Assembly: GCF_014199255.1 (NCBI RefSeq) | Contig: NZ_JACIJF010000002.1 | Span: 372,001-436,000 of the forward strand | Origin: Sphingomonas xinjiangensis | GTDB taxonomy: Bacteria > Pseudomonadota > Alphaproteobacteria > Sphingomonadales > Sphingomonadaceae | DNA: 64,000 nt | Direction of reading: 5' to 3' | Program-made: the position numbers and the translations under genes | Part shown: piece by piece, positions 16,026-23,743 of the stretch | Layout: every line of letters begins with the position of its first letter | Position numbering within the stretch: position 1 is the first letter of the stretch | Notes under the pieces: model-generated | Told to the model about the DNA's origin: nothing | Databases searched by the model: none | The model's input: only the letters and a program-made list of their open reading frames with translations

Positions 16026-18104
16026 GTGCGGCTGTCGATTGCCAACCGAGTGTCGCTCGCATGCGCGGCGCTGGTGGGGGTATCTTTCCTGTTGCTTCTT
16101 GCGGGGCTGAATGTCGGCAACGGCATCCACCTGGCAAATGCGCGCGTCGAGGCGCTAAGCCGCGCCTTGCAGCGCGAGGGCGCCCGCGATCTCGCCCAGC
16201 AAAAGCTGCGGCTCGCCGTAGGCGCGGTCACCCGCCGCCGCGAACAGGGGCTGCCGGTGTCGCCTGCACAATGGGCTGCGCTGTCGCGCCAGATCGATGC
16301 GATCCCGGCACTCAGCGCCGACGACCGAAAGCCCGCGGCCTCGGCGCGACAGGCGGTCGCGGCTGGCGGCGCCGCACACGACATGGCACTTGCCTCGCGC
16401 CGGTTGGTGGCGGTGGCGCAACATCATCCCGACCGGATCAAGCAGGCGATGCCCGCTTACCTCGCATCGCTCAAGCGGCTGGAAGCCGCGCAATTCGCCG
16501 AACGCGAAGTGCTCGCCGATGCGATCAATTCCGCCGTGCGCGCGAATGGCAGGCAAAGCCATCGCGACATCCTGCGCGTGTTGACCGGCGGGCTGCTGAT
16601 CGTGCTGATCGTCATTGCGATGGCGACGTGGCTGCGCCGCCAGTTGCTCTCGCCGATCGTCGCGATCGCCACGCGCCTGCGCGACTTCGATGCCGACGCG
16701 GCGGACACTGAATTCCCCGGACTGATGCGCGACGACGAACTTGGCGACCTGTCACGCGGCCTGGCTGAATATCACGGCGCCGTTGAGGAACGCCGCGTCG
16801 CGGAACGCCGCGCCGATTATCTCGCGCGTCACGATGTTCTCACCGGCCTGCCCAACCGGCTGCAGTTTGAGGATCGGCTCACCAAGGAACTCGCGCATAG
16901 CCGCGCGACGGGCGCTGCGCTGGGCCTGCTCGCCATCGACATGGACGATTTCAAGGCGATCAACGATCGCCACGGCCATGCGGGCGGCGACCGTGCGCTG
17001 CGCCGGGCCGCGGAGATCCTCGATGCTTGTGTCGAGGAAACCGATCTCGTCGCGCGCCTGGGCGGCGATGAATTCGCCATTCTTCAGATCGGTGCCGTTC
17101 AGCCTGCGGCGGCCGAAGCACTGGCGAAGCGAGTGCTGGAGTACACCGCGGCCACCGCGCGCGAGCCGATCGAGATCCGAATGAGCATCGGCATGGCCAT
17201 CGCCGCCGGCGATCTTGGCCGCGAGGAATTGCATAATGCCGCCGACCTCGCGCTCTATCGGGCCAAGGCCGATGGCCGGAACCGCGCCCGGCTGTTCGAC
17301 GCGGCGCTCCGTGAACGGGAACGGCTGCGGGTCCGCCTCGCACGCGACCTGGAACTGGCCATCGCCTGGCGCCAGCTGCATCTGGTGTTTCAGCCGATTG
17401 CCAATGCCGCAACGCTTGGCATCATCGGCTATGAGGCGTTCCTGCGCTGGGAGCATCCCGATCTAGGCGATATCGCCCCTGACCTCTTCATTCCCGTTGC
17501 CGAGCGCTCGGGGCTGATCGAGGAAATCGGCCTGTGGGTGGCGGACCAGGCTTTTGCCGCCGCCGCGGAATGGGACGAATGCCTGTCGCTCTCGCTCAAC
17601 CTGTCGTCGGTGCAGTTCCGCGCACCCGGTTTCGCCGAGGCGGTGCTCAGCCGCGCCCGGCTTCACGGCGTCGCCACCAGCCGCCTGGAATTCGAAGTCA
17701 CCGAGAACGCCATGCTGGTAGGCGTGCAACGTCACGAAGTGCTGGAGGCGTTCCGCGTGCTGCAAGCTGCCGGCGCCCGCATCGTCATGGACGATTTCGG
17801 CACCGGCCATTCGACGCTCAGCAACCTGAAGGACTTCAATTTCGACAAGCTGAAGATCGACCGCAGCTTCATCGCCGAGCTGCACGACCACGAATCCTCG
17901 GCGCTGATCGTCAAGACCACCATCGCGCTGGGCAAGAGCCTGGGCATCAAGGTGGTGGCGGAGGGCGTGGAAACCCCCGCCCAGCTCGCCGAGCTGAAGC
18001 TGTGGGGCTGCGATCAGATCCAGGGCTATCTGATCGGCCGCCCCGCCGCCAACCCCGGCCGCGGCGCGGCGCCCCGGGCTTCGGGACTGTCGCTCGCCCG
18101 CTGA
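16026..18104 (+). CDS. Membrane GGDEF-EAL cyclic-di-GMP protein
   Basis: A 692-residue protein with two membrane helices (about 10-28 and 185-205) flanking a helical periplasmic sensor, then a HAMP-like linker, GGDEF and EAL domains. The synthase site is intact (LGGDEFA, GGDEF at 346-350). The phosphodiesterase domain reads EAF at 470-472 instead of EAL. It keeps the other catalytic residues: N in NLSSVQF, E in FEVTEN, DD in DDFGTGHS, K in LKIDRSF, E in AEGVET and Q in DQIQGYL. Both activities are therefore possible. GTG at 16026 is preferred over GTG 16020 because GGAGG occupies 16016-16020. Confidence 0.9.
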   Translation: MRLSIANRVSLACAALVGVSFLLLLAGLNVGNGIHLANARVEALSRALQREGARDLAQQKLRLAVGAVTRRREQGLPVSPAQWAALSRQIDAIPALSADDRKPAASARQAVAAGGAAHDMALASRRLVAVAQHHPDRIKQAMPAYLASLKRLEAAQFAEREVLADAINSAVRANGRQSHRDILRVLTGGLLIVLIVIAMATWLRRQLLSPIVAIATRLRDFDADAADTEFPGLMRDDELGDLSRGLAEYHGAVEERRVAERRADYLARHDVLTGLPNRLQFEDRLTKELAHSRATGAALGLLAIDMDDFKAINDRHGHAGGDRALRRAAEILDACVEETDLVARLGGDEFAILQIGAVQPAAAEALAKRVLEYTAATAREPIEIRMSIGMAIAAGDLGREELHNAADLALYRAKADGRNRARLFDAALRERERLRVRLARDLELAIAWRQLHLVFQPIANAATLGIIGYEAFLRWEHPDLGDIAPDLFIPVAERSGLIEEIGLWVADQAFAAAAEWDECLSLSLNLSSVQFRAPGFAEAVLSRARLHGVATSRLEFEVTENAMLVGVQRHEVLEAFRVLQAAGARIVMDDFGTGHSTLSNLKDFNFDKLKIDRSFIAELHDHESSALIVKTTIALGKSLGIKVVAEGVETPAQLAELKLWGCDQIQGYLIGRPAANPGRGAAPRASGLSLAR

Positions 18105-18206
18105 TCGGCACATCGGTGCTGCACATTGCCGCAATGCTTGCCTATATCGCACCGGCGCGGGCATAAGCCCGTGCTCCACAGCCTTTTCTATAAAAGCGAG
18201 TTTCCC

Positions 18207-20207
18207 GTGTCCGAGATGTTCCGCATTACGCTGCCCGACGGTTCCGTCCGTGAGGTAGCCCCGGGGACTACCCCGGCGGACATCGCCGCGGCGATCGGTC
18301 CGGGCCTGGCCAAGGCCGCCATTGCCGCGCGTGTCGACGGCGAGCTGCGCGACATCATGCGCCCGCTCGAAGGCGACGCACAGCTCGCGCTGGTCACGTC
18401 GAAGGATGAGAAGGACGCGCTCGAGCTCGCCCGCCACGATTACGCGCACATCCTGGCCGAGGCGGTGCAGCACCTGTTCCCCGGCACCCAGATCACCTTC
18501 GGGCCCTCGACCGATGACGGCTTCTATTACGATTTCGCGCCCAAGGATCGGCCCTTCACCGAGGAAGACCTGCCCGCGATCGAGGAAGAGATGCGCCGCA
18601 TCATCGCGCGCGACGAGCCGCTGATCCGCGAAGTGTGGAGCCGCGCCGACCTGATCGCGCGCTGGGAAAAGGAAGGCGAGACCTTTAAGGCGCAATGGGC
18701 CGCCGAACTGCCCGAGGGCGAGGAACTGACCGTGTATCGCGCGGGCAAGGGCGAGAACGCCTGGCTCGACATGTGCCGCGGCCCGCACCTCGCTTCGACC
18801 GGCAAGGTGGCGCCGGATGCCTTCAAGCTCACTCGCGTGTCGGGCGCCTATTGGCGCGGCGATCAGAAGAACGCGATGCTGTCGCGCATCTACGGCACCG
18901 GCTGGCTCAACAAGAAGCAGCTCGCCGAGCATCTGACGCGGCTGGAGGAAGCCGCCAAGCGCGACCACCGCAAGCTGGGCCAGGAAATGGACCTGTTCCA
19001 CTTGCAGGCCGAGGCGCATGGCAGCGTGTTCTGGCATCCCAATGGCTTCACCATCTGGCGCGCGCTGGAGGCCTATATGCGCCGCGCAATCGATGCGGCC
19101 GGCTATCAGGAGGTCAAGACCCCGCAGGTCATGGACGCCCGCCAGTGGGAGCAGTCCGGCCATTGGGGCAAGTATCGCGAGAACATGTTCGTCATCCCCG
19201 ACGAAGTGCCCAATGTCGAGGATGAAGGCCCGATTGTCTCGGACGACGCGCAGTGGATGGCCTTGAAGCCGATGAACTGCCCGGCGCACGTGCTGATCTT
19301 CCGCCAGGGGATCAAGTCGTACCGCGATTTGCCGATGCGCCTGTACGAAAATGGCTGCTGCCACCGCAACGAGCCGCACGGCGCGCTGCACGGATTGATG
19401 CGCGTGCGCCAGTTCACGCAGGACGACGCGCACATCTTCTGCCGCGAAGACCAGATCGTCGAGGAAGTGCAGGCCTTCTGCAAGCTCGCGGACCGAATCT
19501 ATCGCGATTTCGGCTTCACCTACTCGATCAAGCTGGCTCTGCGCCCCGACAAGCGCTTCGGCAGCGACGAGATGTGGGACAAGGCCGAGGCCGAACTGCG
19601 CGACGCCGTGATCCGCGCCGGGCTCGCCACCGAGGAATATGGCTGGGAGGAACTGCCGGGCGAAGGCGCCTTCTACGCGCCCAAGCTCGAATGGCACCTC
19701 ACCGACGCGATCGGCCGCACTTGGCAGGTCGGCACGATCCAGTCCGACCGCGTCTTGCCTGAACGTCTCGACGCATCGTACGTCGGCGAGGATGGCGAGC
19801 GCCACCGTCCGGTCATGCTCCACCGCGCGATTTTCGGTTCTTATGAACGGTTTATCGGCATTTTGATTGAGCATTTCGCCGGCAAGCTGCCTGCCTGGTT
19901 GGCTCCCACCCAAGCCGTCGTCGCCACCATCGTGTCCGACGCCGACGACTATGCTTTCCGCGTCGACAAGATGCTGGCCGACGTCGGCATCCGCGTCCAA
20001 ACCGACCTGCGCAACGAAAAGATCAACTACAAGGTGCGCGAGCATTCGGTCGCGAAAGTCCCCAACCTCCTGGTCGTCGGCAAGCGCGAGGCCGAGGAAG
20101 GTACCGTTGCCCTCCGCGTGCTCGGATCGCAGGGCCAACAGATGCTCACCCTTGAAGAAGCCGTCGCCAAGCTGAAGGCCGAAGCAACGCCGCCCGACCT
20201 GCGCTGA
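18207..20207 (+). CDS. thrS: Threonyl-tRNA synthetase
   Basis: A 666-residue class II synthetase that charges tRNA-Thr. In order it has a TGS domain (about 1-65, [19 protein letters not shown]), the editing domain with HDYAHIL, and a catalytic core. The core has motif 2 [19 protein letters not shown], zinc ligands in MNCPAH and DDAHIF, and motif 3 [14 protein letters not shown]. The C-terminal anticodon-binding domain starts near 565. The length is typical. GTG 18207 is chosen over the longer open frame, with a weak GAG element six bases before it; ATG 18216 is an alternative. An 8-bp hairpin (18155-18174) precedes it. It is followed by a stop-start overlap (TGATG) with the next gene. Confidence 0.97.
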   Translation: MSEMFRITLPDGSVREVAPGTTPADIAAAIGPGLAKAAIAARVDGELRDIMRPLEGDAQLALVTSKDEKDALELARHDYAHILAEAVQHLFPGTQITFGPSTDDGFYYDFAPKDRPFTEEDLPAIEEEMRRIIARDEPLIREVWSRADLIARWEKEGETFKAQWAAELPEGEELTVYRAGKGENAWLDMCRGPHLASTGKVAPDAFKLTRVSGAYWRGDQKNAMLSRIYGTGWLNKKQLAEHLTRLEEAAKRDHRKLGQEMDLFHLQAEAHGSVFWHPNGFTIWRALEAYMRRAIDAAGYQEVKTPQVMDARQWEQSGHWGKYRENMFVIPDEVPNVEDEGPIVSDDAQWMALKPMNCPAHVLIFRQGIKSYRDLPMRLYENGCCHRNEPHGALHGLMRVRQFTQDDAHIFCREDQIVEEVQAFCKLADRIYRDFGFTYSIKLALRPDKRFGSDEMWDKAEAELRDAVIRAGLATEEYGWEELPGEGAFYAPKLEWHLTDAIGRTWQVGTIQSDRVLPERLDASYVGEDGERHRPVMLHRAIFGSYERFIGILIEHFAGKLPAWLAPTQAVVATIVSDADDYAFRVDKMLADVGIRVQTDLRNEKINYKVREHSVAKVPNLLVVGKREAEEGTVALRVLGSQGQQMLTLEEAVAKLKAEATPPDLR

Positions 20208-20530
20208 TGCCGACAACGCTCGCGATCTACGCCGCCGCCGCTTTGGCGGAGATCGCGGGCTGCTTCGCCTTCTGGTCGGTACTCCGTCTCGGCAAGTCAC
20301 CCCTGTGGCTGGTTCCCGGCGGCGTCTCGCTCGCCTTGTTCGCCTGGCTCCTTACGCTCGGCAACGCCGAAGCCGCAGGCCGCGCCTACGCGGCCTATGG
20401 CGGCATCTACATCCTCGCCTCACTGGGCTGGCTGGTCCTTGTCGAACGGGTCTCGCCAACCCGCTGGGATCTGATCGGCGCGGCCCTTGCAGTGCTCGGT
20501 TGCATCGTCATCCTGGCCGGACGGCGGTAA
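20207..20530 (+). CDS. YnfA/UPF0060 family small membrane protein
   Basis: A 107-residue protein with four hydrophobic helices (about 4-24, 31-50, 60-78, 84-103). The family signature residues are visible: [10 protein letters not shown] near the N-terminus and [12 protein letters not shown] in the middle. The family resembles small multidrug-resistance transporters, but its substrate is not established. The start codon overlaps the thrS stop (TGATG), so it is translationally coupled to the synthetase, probably without functional linkage. Confidence 0.9.
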   Translation: MPTTLAIYAAAALAEIAGCFAFWSVLRLGKSPLWLVPGGVSLALFAWLLTLGNAEAAGRAYAAYGGIYILASLGWLVLVERVSPTRWDLIGAALAVLGCIVILAGRR

Positions 20531-20630
20531 TCCTGCCACACCGCCCGGGATTTCCGCGATGCGGGAACCTCTGCGCCTTCCAAATCTTCCCGCTAAAGCC
20601 TATATCGGGAACTGCAACTTAAACGATTCC

Positions 20631-20646
20631 AGGAGCAAGTCCTATA
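20631..20646 (+). promoter_or_regulatory. Ribosome binding site pointing to an ATA start of infC
   Basis: AGGAG at 20631-20635 is 8 bases from an in-frame ATA at 20644-20646 and 20 bases from the first ATG at 20656. The optimal spacing supports initiation at ATA. Confidence 0.6.
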
Positions 20647-21192
20647 CGTCCTCCCATGGCCCGGCGCCCGAACGCGCCCCCGATGCCGATGAACGGGCCT
20701 CGGTTCAACGAATTCATTCAGTCCCCGAAGGTGCGGGTGATTGATCAGGACGGCGAAAATCTCGGCGTGATGTACACGCGCGAGGCAATGGAGCAGGCGC
20801 GCGAGGTCGGCCTCGATCTGGTCGAAGTGTCGCCCAACGCCGATCCGCCCGTGGCGAAGTTTCTGGACGTCGGCAAGTTCAAGTACGAGGCCCAGAAAAA
20901 GGCCAATGTCGCCCGCAAATCGCAGAAGACGCAGGAGATCAAGGAGATCAAAATGCGTCCCAACATCGACGATCATGATTATGATACGAAGATGAAGGCG
21001 ATTCACAAGTTCATCGGCGAAGGCGACAAGGTCAAGGTCACCCTGCGCTTCCGCGGTCGCGAGCTTTCGCACGGTCAGCTCGGCATGGTGCTGCTGAAGC
21101 GCGTTCAGGAGGATACGGCCGAGATCGCGAAGATCGAAAGCTATCCGCGCATGGAAGGCCGTCAGATGCTGATGGTCATCTCGCCCAAATGA
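20644..21192 (+). CDS. infC: Translation initiation factor IF-3
   Basis: A factor of about 182 residues that binds the 30S subunit, prevents premature 50S joining and checks the start codon. The N-domain has [20 protein letters not shown], the linker is lysine-rich ([20 protein letters not shown]), and the C-domain has [13 protein letters not shown] and LRFRGRE. ATA at 20644 is proposed as start (M-R-P-P-M-A-R-R-P). infC genes of many bacteria use a rare start such as AUU as part of autoregulation, and the ribosome site fits ATA rather than ATG 20656. Unusually, rpmI and rplT do not follow; the stop overlaps a glycoside hydrolase gene (ATGA). Confidence 0.93.
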   Translation: MRPPMARRPNAPPMPMNGPRFNEFIQSPKVRVIDQDGENLGVMYTREAMEQAREVGLDLVEVSPNADPPVAKFLDVGKFKYEAQKKANVARKSQKTQEIKEIKMRPNIDDHDYDTKMKAIHKFIGEGDKVKVTLRFRGRELSHGQLGMVLLKRVQEDTAEIAKIESYPRMEGRQMLMVISPK

Positions 21193-22049
21193 CGTTCTGG
21201 CGAGGGCTGCGTGCGGTGGCCCTCGCCGCGCTTGCCGCGTGTCCGGCGTCGGCGCAGACCGGCTCGAACACCGCGCCCGCCAACGAGCCGCTGGTCCTGC
21301 CGAAAAGCTATACCAGGGTGTGGGCCGACGAGTTCGACCGCCCCGGCCTGCCGAACAGCGCCAAGTGGCGCTACGACACCGAATACAACAAGCGCGGCTG
21401 GTTCAACAACGAGTTGCAATATTATGCAGCCGCCCGGCGTGAGAACACGCGCGTGGAGAATGGCCGCCTGATCATCGAAGCCCGCCGGGAACGCCTGTCA
21501 GGCAAAGCCGATTTCGGCGGACAGAATTACTCCTCTGGCAAGCTGATCACCCGCGGCGTGGCGGCGTGGAAATACGGCTTCATCGAAGTGCGCGCAAAGC
21601 TCGCCTGCGGACGCGGGGTATGGCCCGCGATCTGGATGCTCGCGGCGGACGGCAAGGCCGGCTGGCCGGCGATGGGCGAGATCGACATCATGGAGCATGT
21701 CGGCTGGGACAAGGGACGTGTCCACGGCACCGTGCATACCAAGGCGTACAACCACAGCATCGGCACACAGAAAGGCGCCAGCCGCATGGTGCCCGACGCC
21801 TGCACCGCTTTTCACCGATTTCAGTTGCACTGGAACCCCGATCGCATCCTGATCGGCGTGGATGGCCGCGCCTTTATGCGCTTCGACAACAACGGGAAGC
21901 GCAACGCCGCGACTTGGCCTTTCGCGTCGCCGCAATATCTGATTCTCAACGTTGCGGTGGGCGGCTGGGGTGGTCAAAAGGGTATCGACCCGGCCGCTTT
22001 CCCCACGCGGATGGAAGTGGATTATGTGCGGGTCTGGCAGAAGCGGTAG
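21189..22049 (+). CDS. Secreted glycoside hydrolase family 16 beta-glucanase
   Basis: A 286-residue exported enzyme of the laminarinase/lichenase type, likely cleaving beta-1,3- or beta-1,3-1,4-glucans. The signal peptide is about 1-22 (ending ASA). The catalytic motif [11 protein letters not shown] carries the nucleophile and acid/base glutamates (E-x-D-x-x-E). Conserved elements around it include [25 protein letters not shown] and GVWPAIWML, and the C-terminus has [11 protein letters not shown]. It is a single-domain enzyme without a carbohydrate-binding module. The start codon overlaps the infC stop, so it is translationally coupled to a core translation gene, which is an odd pairing. Confidence 0.92.
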   Translation: MTFWRGLRAVALAALAACPASAQTGSNTAPANEPLVLPKSYTRVWADEFDRPGLPNSAKWRYDTEYNKRGWFNNELQYYAAARRENTRVENGRLIIEARRERLSGKADFGGQNYSSGKLITRGVAAWKYGFIEVRAKLACGRGVWPAIWMLAADGKAGWPAMGEIDIMEHVGWDKGRVHGTVHTKAYNHSIGTQKGASRMVPDACTAFHRFQLHWNPDRILIGVDGRAFMRFDNNGKRNAATWPFASPQYLILNVAVGGWGGQKGIDPAAFPTRMEVDYVRVWQKR

Positions 22050-22097
22050 AGCCGCTCCCTCCGCTTCCCCGCTAATGACATCGGCGTGCTGTGCGCC

Positions 22098-22853
22098 TCA
22101 GCTTGCGATGGGATAAGTGACGAAGACCTGCGCCCGCGTTTCGATCGGCTTGGGCTTCAGCTCGATCACGACGGGCGCCACCTCGGGCGCGGGAGGCGCA
22201 GCCGCGTCGCTCACGCGGTGACGCGCGCCCGACACCATCATGTCGAAATTCGCCTGATCGCGCACGGCAACGATCGTGCCCAGCTTATGGCCGGCGCCGC
22301 TCGCCAGCGCCGCCGCCTTCTTGCGAGCAGTCTCGACCGCGGCGGCGTTCGCCCGGCCCTGCGCAGCCTCGGGATCGGACAGCGTGAAACCCTGCACCCG
22401 CGCGTCACTCGCGCCGAGCCGTGAAGCCAGACCGGCGGCCGTGGCCGCCTTCTCGACGGCGCGGGTGCGCACATTCATCTGGATGGTCGCGATATAGCCG
22501 ATCACTGCGCAGTCGCCCGTGCTGATGCGCGGCTGGCTGTTATAGCCGCGCGCGTCGGTGCAGGCAGCGCCTCGGGCCTCGATAATGGTGACGTTGCTGG
22601 TGGTGAGTTCGGCGTCGGTGCCCAGCAAACCCGTGAGCCCGCGGTGCACGGCCTTCTGCTTCGCCGCGATCGCGATTGTCGCCGCGTCGGGCGTCGCGCC
22701 CTCGCCGCGCAAATAGATGTCGAGCAACGCGATATCCGGCACCGTCTGCACAATGCCCGTGCCGGTCACTTGAATGGTCCGCTCCACCGCCTCCGGCGCG
22801 CTCTGCGCCTGTGGCGCCAACACGGCAGCGGCGAAAAGCCAGTACGTCATCAT
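22098..22853 (-). CDS. SIMPL (DUF541) domain exported protein
   Basis: A 251-residue protein with a signal peptide (MMTYWLFAAAVLAPQAQSA) and a SIMPL/BP26 domain. The domain is seen in ERTIQVTGTGIVQTVPDIALLD at its start, then TSNVTIIE, GYIATIQMNV and ARKKAAALASGAGHKLG. Family members form periplasmic or outer-membrane ring-like assemblies, and their role is poorly defined. AAGGGGGGA lies just upstream of two adjacent ATG codons (22853 and 22850); either could be the start. The two cysteines in GAACTD and TGDCAV could form a disulfide. Confidence 0.85.
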   Translation of the reverse strand: MMTYWLFAAAVLAPQAQSAPEAVERTIQVTGTGIVQTVPDIALLDIYLRGEGATPDAATIAIAAKQKAVHRGLTGLLGTDAELTTSNVTIIEARGAACTDARGYNSQPRISTGDCAVIGYIATIQMNVRTRAVEKAATAAGLASRLGASDARVQGFTLSDPEAAQGRANAAAVETARKKAAALASGAGHKLGTIVAVRDQANFDMMVSGARHRVSDAAAPPAPEVAPVVIELKPKPIETRAQVFVTYPIAS

Positions 22854-22917
22854 ACATCCCCCCTTGTTAAGGCACAGCATCACTCAGGCCGTGGGACGCA
22901 TCAAGCAGAGAGATCGT

Positions 22918-23232
22918 CTATCTGCGTCGCTTGTTCTTTTGATCGATCAACACGGCTTGCTGCCATCGGCCCGGTGCCTTGTCCGTTCGATGAATGCACC
23001 CAGCCCAGCAACAAGGCCGCTTCTTGCCTTCCAGCACTTCATCGCAAGTCCGCTCAATGCGGCGTTGGCGCGTTGCAGGCTGCTTCGAATCGTCGATCCA
23101 GCAGATGAACTCGTTGCGGCCTAGCGGAGTCAAAGCCTTCCAACGAGCAAATACACTGGGATCGGCTCGCACTGCGTCTTGAAGATCGTCGGGCGCGTCG
23201 TGAACCGTGCCGTGCGGAAAGATAGTCGCCAC
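22918..23232 (-). CDS. YdeI/OmpD-associated family protein
   Basis: A 104-residue cytoplasmic protein. The N-terminal part (FPHGTVHDAPDDLQDAVRADP) and the centre (WKALTPLGRNEFICWIDD) match the C-terminal module of YdeI-like proteins. The tail has RRPCCWAGCIHR-type residues. Members have been linked to peptide or bacteriocin tolerance, but the mechanism is unknown. The start is GTG 23232 with GGAGG four bases upstream. Confidence 0.7.
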   Translation of the reverse strand: MATIFPHGTVHDAPDDLQDAVRADPSVFARWKALTPLGRNEFICWIDDSKQPATRQRRIERTCDEVLEGKKRPCCWAGCIHRTDKAPGRWQQAVLIDQKNKRRR

Positions 23233-23344
23233 AGAACCTCCGACAGCAAAGCGCTTCGACTGAGCGCCCCGCTAGAGCCAAATAGTCACCAAGCGCGCGC
23301 CCCACCAACAACGCGACTGACGAGGGGCGATGACAGGCGCAACG

Positions 23345-23728
23345 TCATCCCTGCGGCGGCTCCCACAGCTCGATCGGATTGCCCTCCGGGTCGTGGATGC
23401 GGGCGAAGCGTCCGGTTTGCGGAGTGTCCCACTCCGCCTTGGTCTGGATCTTGATTCCGGCAGCGTTCAATTGCTCCAGCAGGCCATCCAGGTCGCGCAC
23501 GCGAAAGTTGAGCATGCACGTCTTGTCGGCGGCGAAATAGTCGCTGTCCGCCTTGAACGGCGCGAACACCACCGGCCCGGGCTCAGGATACCAGAACCAG
23601 TCGCTCGACTGGCCCTGTTCGTCCTTGCCGCATCCGCCGCCGACGCCCAGCATCTCGCGGTACCAGGCCGCCAGCCCTTCGGGATCGCGTGCGCGAAAGA
23701 AGAAACCGCCCCATCCGATCACCGGCAT
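23345..23728 (-). CDS. VOC-family (glyoxalase/bleomycin resistance) protein
   Basis: A 127-residue single VOC domain made of two beta-alpha-beta-beta-beta modules. They are GWGGFFFRARDPEGLAAWY at the start and MLNFRVRDLDGLLEQLNAAG in the second half, ending FARIHDPEGNPIELWEP. The glutamate in IELWEP is the usual metal ligand. Such proteins are small metal-dependent lyases, dioxygenases or binding proteins, and the substrate cannot be inferred. It lies 15 bases downstream of glnD on the same strand. Confidence 0.88.
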   Translation of the reverse strand: MPVIGWGGFFFRARDPEGLAAWYREMLGVGGGCGKDEQGQSSDWFWYPEPGPVVFAPFKADSDYFAADKTCMLNFRVRDLDGLLEQLNAAGIKIQTKAEWDTPQTGRFARIHDPEGNPIELWEPPQG

Positions 23729-23743
23729 GCCGCTCTCCCTTGT

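Noticed and set aside
17463..20300. A 945-codon open frame on the minus strand opposite thrS and the end of the GGDEF-EAL gene
   Set aside because: It is a mirror of high-GC third-position bias in two clear plus-strand genes. Its translation has no domain and no ribosome site.
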